From positions 1 to 44,017 of the forward strand of contig CAZNTU010000020.1 in the NCBI GenBank assembly GCA_964575975.1: a stretch of DNA of 44,017 nt, in the 5' to 3' direction. The notes below the pieces were generated by a model. The model saw only the letters and a program-made list of their open reading frames with translations. It searched no databases and was not told the DNA's origin. The position numbers and the translations under genes are program-made. Positions 25,677-32,217 of the stretch are shown in pieces. Position 1 is the stretch's first letter, and each line of letters starts with the position of its first letter. Source of the DNA: G963674505 sp964575975. Its GTDB lineage: Bacteria; Desulfobacterota; Desulfobacteria; Desulfobacterales; SKZT01.

Positions 25677-26711
25677 ATGAAACGAGGGGCGTCGCTTTTC
25701 ATCGTACCCGTGTTCATTCCTCAGCAAGGTTGCAGGCACAACTGCGTGTTCTGCGATCAATCGGCGATCACTGGCCGACCCCGAGAAATCCCCTCCCCCG
25801 AAGCGGTCGAATCGGAAATCGACGAATTCCTCCGTTACAACGCATCCGGCAAGCCGGCCATGCTCGCATTCTACGGGGGCAATTTCCTGGGACTTCCGGA
25901 AAACGAAATCGATTCCCTTTTGAAGACGGCCGAAAAATTCGTCGAAGCCGGAAAAATTCGAAGCATTCGGTTTTCCACCCGCCCCGATACCGTAACGCGC
26001 GATTCGCTGGCGAAAATCGGCCACTATTCCGTGTCCGATATCGAAATCGGCGTCCAGTCCATGGACGATTCCGTTTTGCAAGCCTCCCGAAGGGGCCACT
26101 GCGCTTTGGATACGGAGAACGCAGTCCGGGAACTGAAAAAGGCCGGATATAAAACGGGCCTTCAAACGATGATCGGACTTCCGGGCCAAAGCCGCGAGAG
26201 CGCTTTCGACACGGCCCGGAAAATCGCGGATTTAGAACCCGACTTCGTCCGAATCTACCCGACCGTGGTGCTGAAGAACAGCGCCTTGGCGCATTGGACG
26301 AAATCCGGGGCCTACCGGCCCCTTTCCCTAGAGGAGGCCGTTACGCAAACCCAGAGCATATATCTCTTGTTCGAAAGCCGCGGCATCCCCGTCGTCAGAA
26401 TGGGATTGCAAGCCTCGGCGGAACTGGACGAAAAGGAAACCGTCCTGGCCGGGCCCTACCATCCGGCGTTCGGCCACTTGGTGCTTTCCGAGATCGCTCT
26501 CGACCGAATTTCCGAATTTTATGAAAAACATCCCCCGGCGAGTCGCCAGGCCGTAATCAAAGCCAATCCTAAAACAGTGTCCCGCGTGAGGGGCATCCGA
26601 AACTCGAACATAGCGAAATTGAAAGCCAGGTTCGGTTTCGACGAAGTCGTCGTCGTAGCGGATTCTACGATCGAGCCGGAAATGCTTTCGATAGAAAAGC
26701 AATTTAAATAG
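25677..26711 (+). CDS. Radical SAM protein (Elp3-like core)
   Basis: The 344-residue protein has the radical SAM cluster motif 'CRHNCVFC' (19-26), preceded by 'VPVFIPQQG'. Further core features are the GGN strand 'FYGGNFLGLP', 'GVQSMDDSVL' and 'TMIGLPGQSRESAFDT'. It corresponds to the Elp3/coproporphyrinogen-like group, without the acetyltransferase domain of Elp3. Genes of this type often lie beside rnc in deltaproteobacteria, as I recall. It begins 7 bases after the PHP-RNase III stop, so it is in the same operon. The substrate is unknown; a tRNA modification is a guess. Confidence 0.85.
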   Translation: MKRGASLFIVPVFIPQQGCRHNCVFCDQSAITGRPREIPSPEAVESEIDEFLRYNASGKPAMLAFYGGNFLGLPENEIDSLLKTAEKFVEAGKIRSIRFSTRPDTVTRDSLAKIGHYSVSDIEIGVQSMDDSVLQASRRGHCALDTENAVRELKKAGYKTGLQTMIGLPGQSRESAFDTARKIADLEPDFVRIYPTVVLKNSALAHWTKSGAYRPLSLEEAVTQTQSIYLLFESRGIPVVRMGLQASAELDEKETVLAGPYHPAFGHLVLSEIALDRISEFYEKHPPASRQAVIKANPKTVSRVRGIRNSNIAKLKARFGFDEVVVVADSTIEPEMLSIEKQFK

Positions 26712-26753
26712 TTGTTTCAGGGCTTGGCTTTGACATTGGCCATTTCGAGGTCC

Positions 26754-26795
26754 GCCCGTTTGCAGTTGCGGCTATAGCCGCAACTACAAACGGGC
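26754..26795. repeat. Near-perfect 19-bp inverted repeat (hairpin) after the radical SAM gene
   Basis: Arms at 26754-26772 and 26777-26795 pair with one mismatch around a TATA loop. A weaker palindrome (ATTGAAAC 26804-26811, GTTTCAAT 26822-26829) follows. The hairpin lies between convergent genes and has no strong T-run, so it could be a terminator without U-tract or a REP/MITE-like repeat. Confidence 0.8.
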
Positions 26796-26866
26796 TGGCC
26801 GGAATTGAAACCAAATCCGTTGTTTCAATTGTTATCGCCGACCAGCCTCCGAATTCTCTATAACTG

Positions 26867-27232
26867 TCAATCAAGTTCGAAAACAATCTTCAATGACCGG
26901 TCGATTTCCCGTACTTTTTCCATCGACAATCTTCCCCGAATTTTGACCACTCTGTGGCGTCGATCTATTGGACGTGTTTGCAAACAGTCGGCCACCGATA
27001 TTTTAGACAAACCATTCTCGGACGAGGGATGGATTTCGACGTTGGTTTTTATGCGAGCCTTTTTCGCACTCCATTCGGTAATCGGAACGACTTGGATAAC
27101 AGGAACCTTTTCATTGTAAATATCGTTGGTTACGACTACGCACGGTCTGATTTTTCCAGTTTCCGAACCTTTTGTCGGATCGAGATCGACGTCGATGACC
27201 ATGCCCCTTTTCAGCGCCGTCATGCCGGCCAT
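26867..27232 (-). CDS. mazF: MazF/PemK-family endoribonuclease toxin
   Basis: The 121-residue protein opens with 'LKRGMVIDVDLDPTKGSE', then 'GKIRPCVVVTND' and 'VIQVVPITEW', the standard MazF core with the Arg/Pro and Thr of the active site. MazF toxins cut mRNA at short motifs when the antitoxin decays. It overlaps the upstream antitoxin gene; two ATG starts (27232 and 27223) are possible, and the second gives an ATGA overlap. Confidence 0.93.
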   Translation of the reverse strand: MAGMTALKRGMVIDVDLDPTKGSETGKIRPCVVVTNDIYNEKVPVIQVVPITEWSAKKARIKTNVEIHPSSENGLSKISVADCLQTRPIDRRHRVVKIRGRLSMEKVREIDRSLKIVFELD

Positions 27233-27453
27233 CCGTCCAACGCGGCTTCCGTCAAATCTTTCAGATCGTCGTCTTCGTTATAAATTTCGGAATACAACTC
27301 GGCGGATTTTCTGAGACTTTCCAGTTCCATTTCTTTCTTGAAATGCTCTATGGCAGCGCGCAACATGGAACTTTTATCCTTGAACCCATAGGCTTTATGG
27401 TTGTTCAAAAACCGTACTTGCGATTCTTCGACGCTGAATTTTGCCTGTAACAT
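27220..27453 (-). CDS. Antitoxin of the MazF pair (ribbon-helix-helix-like)
   Basis: This 77-residue, acidic protein begins with a short strand 'LQAKFSVEESQVRFLNN' followed by two helices, consistent with a ribbon-helix-helix DNA-binding fold. The C-terminal half (YNEDDDLKDLTEAALDG) would wrap the toxin. It lies before mazF in the usual antitoxin-first order, with the genes overlapping. A good Shine-Dalgarno (AAAAGGAG) precedes the ATG. I do not recognise a named antitoxin family, so the fold is a prediction. Confidence 0.8.
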   Translation of the reverse strand: MLQAKFSVEESQVRFLNNHKAYGFKDKSSMLRAAIEHFKKEMELESLRKSAELYSEIYNEDDDLKDLTEAALDGWPA

Positions 27454-27481
27454 ACGGTCTCCTTTTAAATGCTCGTTTTGG

Positions 27482-27505
27482 AACTATATTTACGGGCCAA
27501 CTATA
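27482..27505 (-). promoter_or_regulatory. Possible toxin-antitoxin operator/promoter
   Basis: AACTATA occurs twice (27482-27488 and 27499-27505), 17 bases apart, with a GGGCC/GGGCCC palindrome between and after. On the - strand this contains TATAGT, a -10-like element. Ribbon-helix-helix antitoxins bind such paired sites. Confidence 0.3.
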
Positions 27506-27721
27506 GGGCCCAATGTATGGACAGTCAATGGGAATATTGGACTTGGCTTTGCCGGAATATAATAAACCGTTTCCGGGCGGTATTCGGAAGCCGCGTGATC
27601 AGCCGATTCGCCCCACTACCCCATCCCTTTCAAGGGGGAGCATTCCCTGTTTCTTGACGAAATTCTAAGAAAAAGCGAGGAATTGGACCAAAATTATTTT
27701 CAATAACGGAATAACCGGTAA

Positions 27722-27799
27722 GGGCCACAGAACGAAATAAATTTGCCGTAAGCCGACAATGCGAGCGGCTTTGGTTTCTTTATTTCGTTCCGGTGCCCT
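27722..27799. repeat. Inverted repeat within the decayed insertion element
   Basis: Arms of about 20 bases (27722-27741 and 27779-27799) pair with few mismatches around the shared core GAACGAAATAAA. The intervening bases contain a smaller GCCG/CGGC pair. It is just upstream of the transposase remnant and may mark the deletion or a second nested element. Confidence 0.6.
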
Positions 27800-27810
27800 A
27801 AAATCAACTA

Positions 27811-28059
27811 TGGCGCGGCGGGTACAATATCGGTAGCGGAGCAATCGAAAACTCCAACAAGTTCATATCGAACGTACGCCTCAAGAAGTCGGGGGCATGG
27901 TGGTATCCGGCCTGCGCGAACAACATTCTCAAGCCGAGGCGCGCAATATACAACGGCACCTTCGACAGGTTGGTCGATAGGTACAAGAAGAAATTCGAAA
28001 AGCAAAATTCGAAAGGGAACGCCGCTTCGAAAATAAAGCTGGTGGTAGACAACGGTTAA
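27811..28059 (+). pseudogene. Transposase C-terminal remnant
   Basis: An open stretch of 82 codons ending TAA at 28057-28059 has no start codon or ribosome-binding site of its own. It reads 'YNIGSGAIENSNKFISNVRL', then 'SGAWWYPACANNILK' and 'YNGTFDRLVDRY'. The 'GSGAIE..NK' block is typical of the C-terminal part of ISKra4/IS1202-like DDE transposases. The catalytic domain upstream is lost. The codon use is less GC-biased than in neighbouring genes. Confidence 0.7.
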
Positions 28060-28080
28060 GAATCAGGGAATGCTCCCCCT

Positions 28081-28345
28081 CTTTGCGACGAATTCGACGC
28101 GTTGGACCCGAATGTAATTTCAAGCACCGTCAATCTTTAAAAGACGATTCGATCGGCGTAACTGCCGTGCCGATTTTCGTGGAAACCGCAAACGCCATTC
28201 TAATCTAACCTCTCCTTAATCGTTTCCGAACGAATCTTTGATTAGAAAGTTCCGCACTTTCGCAAGCGTTCAAACCTTATGCCCGCGAATATTTGGCAAG
28301 TTTGCGACGAGAACGACAAACATAATTTCTTGACACGGAGATTCG
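28081..28345. other. Intergenic stretch ahead of the EAL-CBS-GGDEF gene
   Basis: I see no open frame or RNA gene. CATAAT at 28321-28326 is a possible -10 box but lacks a well-spaced -35 box. The gene start has CGGAG as ribosome-binding site. Confidence 0.5.
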
Positions 28346-30250
28346 ATGGCAACCACCGAAAAAAAACGAACGTTCAAATTATCGGATATCGCCTTTTCCT
28401 TTAAGCCTATTGTCAATATTCACACCGGCGAATGCTACGGCTACGAGGCCGTCGTCAAAAACCTCGCCGATTCGGGCTTTTCATCGACGAAGGCACTGTT
28501 CGACCATGCCGATTCGAACAAAAAGCTGGAAAAAATCGAGTTGTTTATGCGGGCCAAAGCAATAGATTCCTTTGCGCGCTTGGGCAAACAAGAGAAAAAC
28601 AGGCTGTTTCTGCCAATAGATTCCCGGCTGTTGGAGAATTCAAGATATTTGCTCGCAAGTACCGTCAAAATTCTGCAACAGCGCCATCTTTCCAAAGGGA
28701 CCGTCTGCTATCTGATTTCCGCCGCCGAAAATCTCGACCGAATCGACGGCGCTGCAAATTCCTTGGCTTTTTTCAAGGAAAACGGCGCGAAAATCGCTCT
28801 GAACAAATACGGAGCGGGTTTTACCGGTTTGGAAATACTTTATGGCCTCGAGCCCGATTTCCTCATGATGGACCCGTTCTTTACCCGCGAAATCGAAAAA
28901 GACTCCAAAAAAAAGCTTATGCTGTCCAAGATTGTCGAGATCGGCCATCAAATCGGAAGCATGGTCGCGGCGACCGACGTTCGGGGCCGAAGCGAATACC
29001 ACGCCCTGAGGGGGCTCGGAGTGGACATGATCCAGGGAAGCCTCGTCGAAGACAGCGACAAGGAACAACAGCATCTAAAAAGCCATTTCAAGAAAATCCA
29101 TTTTTTGGGGCAGCAGGCGCGACAAAACAATACCGAAAGGGACAAGGACCTGATCGCGTCCGAAATCGAGCGACCCGATCCGATACCCGAAACAACGGGC
29201 ATTTTCGAAGTTTTCGAAAAGTTCAAACAGCAAAAGGACGCCGAGTTTTTTCCGGTGGTGAACGCGGACGGCGAACCCTTGGGCATAATCCGAGAGAAAA
29301 GTTTCAAGAACTATATTTATTCGTTGTACGGTACCCAGCTTCTGCAAAATCCCGCGTTCGGGAAGAACATCCATAAGTTCATCACCAAGTGCCCCGTCGC
29401 CGACATCCATACCCCCGTGGAAAAAATCCTGGAGATTTACTCGGAAAACAAGGCGCTCGAGGGCATTCTGATCGTCGACGGCATGAAATATTCGGGTTTG
29501 CTGAGCGCGCCGTCCCTATTGAAAGTCTTGAACCAGAAAATGATATCCTCCAGCCACGACCGCAATCCTCTGAGCCAACTCCCGAGCAGCACCCCGGTTT
29601 TCGAATACATATCGGAGGCTCTCCGCGACACAGGCGTTCAGTATACTTTCGTCTTCATCGATTTCGACAACTTTAAAAGCTACAACGAATCCTACGGATA
29701 CCGCCAGGGAGACAAGGTGATCGTCCATTTTTCCGAAAAGCTGAAAAAGCTGGGGGGGAATTCCAACGACCGCTTCGCGGGACATTTCGGGGGCGACGAC
29801 TTTTTCCTGGGAGTCCGACGGGATTCGGTTTTCACGGTTGCAAACGAGACGAGAGAATTTCTGAAGGATTTTCGCAAGGACGTGGAAAGCTTTTACGACC
29901 CCGCGACTTTGAAAAAAGGTTACGTCATGGCCCTCGACCGGGACGGCAAAATGAAAAAATTCCCCCTGCTGACCGCCAGCGCGGTTGTATTCGAACTGCC
30001 CGAAACCCGCAGGCGCATCTATTCCGTCGCCGAGGTGAACAACCTTGCAACCCGGGCGCAGGTCAAGGCCAAGGATAGCGAGTCTAAAGTCCACGTCACG
30101 GGCGTCCGAAACCTGGAAAAGCTTTCCCTTTCCCTGAAAAAAATATTCGGCGACGAAAAAAGGCCATTGTCCGAGGACGCGGCCTCTGAAAACGGCCCTG
30201 CCACTGCCGCGAAAGAGAGTTCTAAGTCGAGTATGCTCGCAGCCGGATGA
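28346..30250 (+). CDS. EAL-CBS-GGDEF protein with degenerate EAL domain
   Basis: The 634-residue protein has an EAL domain (about 15-250), a CBS pair (about 265-395), a GGDEF domain (about 405-570) and a disordered tail. In the EAL domain the signature is GYEAVVK (32-38) rather than EALxR, and the DDFG metal loop is NKYGAGF (about 153-159), so phosphodiesterase activity is unlikely. The GGDEF active loop is HFGGDDFF (about 479), a GGDD variant that may or may not synthesise c-di-GMP. CBS pairs commonly bind adenine nucleotides. No membrane segment is seen. It faces the chemosensory operon tail to tail, suggesting a regulatory link (inference). Confidence 0.88.
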   Translation: MATTEKKRTFKLSDIAFSFKPIVNIHTGECYGYEAVVKNLADSGFSSTKALFDHADSNKKLEKIELFMRAKAIDSFARLGKQEKNRLFLPIDSRLLENSRYLLASTVKILQQRHLSKGTVCYLISAAENLDRIDGAANSLAFFKENGAKIALNKYGAGFTGLEILYGLEPDFLMMDPFFTREIEKDSKKKLMLSKIVEIGHQIGSMVAATDVRGRSEYHALRGLGVDMIQGSLVEDSDKEQQHLKSHFKKIHFLGQQARQNNTERDKDLIASEIERPDPIPETTGIFEVFEKFKQQKDAEFFPVVNADGEPLGIIREKSFKNYIYSLYGTQLLQNPAFGKNIHKFITKCPVADIHTPVEKILEIYSENKALEGILIVDGMKYSGLLSAPSLLKVLNQKMISSSHDRNPLSQLPSSTPVFEYISEALRDTGVQYTFVFIDFDNFKSYNESYGYRQGDKVIVHFSEKLKKLGGNSNDRFAGHFGGDDFFLGVRRDSVFTVANETREFLKDFRKDVESFYDPATLKKGYVMALDRDGKMKKFPLLTASAVVFELPETRRRIYSVAEVNNLATRAQVKAKDSESKVHVTGVRNLEKLSLSLKKIFGDEKRPLSEDAASENGPATAAKESSKSSMLAAG

Positions 30251-30258
30251 CAGAGGAA

Positions 30259-30281
30259 CAAGGGGGCATGCTCCCCCCTTG
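30259..30281. terminator. Palindrome between convergent genes, possible terminator
   Basis: AAGGGGG (30260-30266) pairs with CCCCCTT (30274-30280), leaving a short loop, directly between the EAL gene stop and the methyl-accepting gene stop. There is no T-run on the + strand, so termination is only inferred from position. Confidence 0.4.
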
Positions 30282-30284
30282 CCA

Positions 30285-31715
30285 TTATGCCGCCTTTGCT
30301 TGCTCCATTTCCCGTTCGCCGAGACGGAAAGCGGATACCGAAACGCGCAACTGTTCGGAGGTTCTTGCCAGATTTTGCATTGACATGGCTGTCTGGCGAC
30401 TCGCCATGGATGTTTGGGAGCTGATCTCGCCTACTTCCTCCATGGTTTTCAAAATGCTTTCCGACGCTTTCGCCTGCTTTACCGCCGCAGCCGAAATGGA
30501 TTGAATCAAATCGGCCAGTCGAGCCGATACCGATTCGATCTCCTCCAACTTGCCCCTGGCGTCGTCCGCAAGCTTCGAGCCCTCGACGACGCGACGGATG
30601 CTCTCCTGCATGCTAATCCCGGCTTCGTTGATTTCTCCCTGTATATTTTTGATAAGCGCGTCGATTTTCTTCGTGGCGTTTGCGGACCGCTCGGCCAGGC
30701 GTTGGACTTCCTCGGCGACCACGGCGAACCCCCGGCCCGCGTCGCCCGCCATTGCCGCCTGGATCGACGCGTTCATGGCGAGAATCGACGTCCGGTCTGC
30801 GATGTCGTTGATAATCTGAAGTATGGCGCCGATTTCCTGGGAACTTTCCCCGAGACGCTTGACCGCGCGGGCGGTTTCCTGGACGTGTTCCCGTATATGC
30901 CGCATGGCGCCGTTGGTGTTTCGGACCGCCTCGGCGCCTTCCTTGGCGTTCAACGTCGATTTTCTGGAAACTTTTGCGGATCTCTCGGCGTTTTGTGCCA
31001 CCTGGCGGATGGAGGCCGCCATTTCGTTTACGGCGGCGATGGCCTCGGAGACATGCGCGGCCTGCATTTCGCTGATTTCGGCGAGATGCTCCGTCGAGGT
31101 GCTGACCTCGTTGGAAGTGCCGCTAACCATAAGGGTCGCGTGCTTGACGTTCTGCACGACCAGGGACAACTGCTCGGCCATGGAGTTGAAAGAGTCCGCG
31201 ATGGCCCCGGTCATGTCCGCCGTCACTTCGGCCCGGATTGTAAGGTCGCCCTCGGCCAGGTCGCTGATTTCGTTCAACAGCTTCATTACCGACTCTTGGA
31301 TGGCGTCCCGCTCTTCGCTGCTTTGAATCAGCGGGACCGTCTGCTCCAGCATGTTGTTGACGGCCTCGGCCAAGGCCCCCAGCTCGTCGTTGCGAACCAC
31401 GCCTATCCGCGCGGAAAAGTCTCCGTTCTCCAGTTTATTCGCAAGGTCGCGGATTTCCCCGATCTGGCGATTGTACCTTTTCGCCAGCGCGGAGGAACAA
31501 GCGGAAGCCATGACCGCCGCAATCGCGGCAAGGAAAACACATATCCATGCGAGCCCGCTTGGCATGGCGCCGCCTCCGGACGACAAAAATCCCCAGAACA
31601 CAAGCACCAGCAAAGGCACAAGTGAAAAAAGCAGAAAAAACGACATCAACGTGATTCGAATATTCTTTGTGAAAATGGAAAGGAACTTCGGTTTCTTTCC
31701 GGTCCGGCTTGTCAT
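30285..31715 (-). CDS. Methyl-accepting chemotaxis protein (PilJ-like)
   Basis: The 476-residue receptor has two closely spaced N-terminal membrane helices (about 20-46 and 52-72) with almost no periplasmic loop. A HAMP domain (about 75-125), a second HAMP-like segment (about 140-195) and a signalling domain follow. The hairpin tip has 'NDIADRTSILAMNASIQAA' and 'GRGFAVVAEEVQRLAERS'. The missing sensor domain implies signals reach it through the membrane, HAMP or other proteins. No CheR-tethering pentapeptide is seen. It is the last gene of the che operon, 29 bases after the CheY-like gene, behind AAAGGAG. Confidence 0.93.
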   Translation of the reverse strand: MTSRTGKKPKFLSIFTKNIRITLMSFFLLFSLVPLLVLVFWGFLSSGGGAMPSGLAWICVFLAAIAAVMASACSSALAKRYNRQIGEIRDLANKLENGDFSARIGVVRNDELGALAEAVNNMLEQTVPLIQSSEERDAIQESVMKLLNEISDLAEGDLTIRAEVTADMTGAIADSFNSMAEQLSLVVQNVKHATLMVSGTSNEVSTSTEHLAEISEMQAAHVSEAIAAVNEMAASIRQVAQNAERSAKVSRKSTLNAKEGAEAVRNTNGAMRHIREHVQETARAVKRLGESSQEIGAILQIINDIADRTSILAMNASIQAAMAGDAGRGFAVVAEEVQRLAERSANATKKIDALIKNIQGEINEAGISMQESIRRVVEGSKLADDARGKLEEIESVSARLADLIQSISAAAVKQAKASESILKTMEEVGEISSQTSMASRQTAMSMQNLARTSEQLRVSVSAFRLGEREMEQAKAA

Positions 31716-31744
31716 TTTGGGTCTCCTTTAGGTTTTAGTCCCGA

Positions 31745-32110
31745 TCATACCAGCTTCGCCACATTGCTCAAGAATTCGTCGTTTTCGACAGGCTTAGTCA
31801 TGTAGATGTCGGCGCCTTGTTTCATTCCCCAGAAACGGTCGCTTTTTCCGGATTTGCAGGTGAGCATCAGGACCTTTATTCCGCTTGTCTCCTCCGAGTT
31901 TTTCAGTTTCCGGCAAATCTGGAATCCGTTCGTGTCGGGCAAAACGACATCCAGGACCACCAGTCGGGGATTGGCGCTTTGCAGCTTCGAAAAGGCTTCG
32001 GCGCCGTCCTTTGCCGTGACGACCTCGTATCCGCCGTTTTTCAGTATGCTTGACGTGACGCGAAGTTCCGTGGGGCTGTCATCGACTACAAGTACCGTTT
32101 TTCCGTTCAT
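31745..32110 (-). CDS. Single-domain response regulator (CheY/PilG/PilH-like)
   Basis: The 121-residue receiver domain begins 'MNGKTVLVVDDSPTELRV' with the acidic pair, the phosphoacceptor Asp54 in 'VVLDVVLPD', Thr in 'VLMLTCKSG' and Lys in 'YMTKPVE'. I chose the ATG at 32110 because GGAGA precedes it and earlier in-frame starts would add a non-conserved extension. It sits between cheA and the receptor gene, and is the probable diffusible output or a phosphate sink of the pathway. Confidence 0.92.
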   Translation of the reverse strand: MNGKTVLVVDDSPTELRVTSSILKNGGYEVVTAKDGAEAFSKLQSANPRLVVLDVVLPDTNGFQICRKLKNSEETSGIKVLMLTCKSGKSDRFWGMKQGADIYMTKPVENDEFLSNVAKLV

Positions 32111-32217
32111 ATCGATTCTCCATATTCTAAATGATTGACGATCTGCGCCGAGGGCGTTCCCGACGACGGCTTTTTCTATCGTCTCGCGCAAGTTCGGCGC
32201 TACAAGCATGCATCCGT

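Larger units (their letters stand above)
27633..28080. mobile_element. 448-bp decayed insertion element with intact terminal inverted repeats
   Basis: The left end AGGGGGAGCATTCCCTG (27633-27649) is the exact inverted complement of the right end at 28064-28080. Similarity continues inward for about ten more bases with two mismatches (TTTCTTGACG against ATTCTTAACG). The element includes a transposase C-terminal remnant ending close to the right end. Most of the transposase gene is missing, so it is a non-autonomous internal-deletion derivative. No clear target duplication could be defined. Confidence 0.7.

Noticed and set aside
27804..28052. Short - strand frames opposite the transposase remnant
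   Set aside because: The + strand reads a recognisable transposase C-terminus; the antisense frames are shadows.
30414..31625. A 403-codon + strand frame opposite the methyl-accepting gene
   Set aside because: Glycine- and arginine-rich shadow translation with no domain or ribosome-binding site; the receptor is on the - strand.
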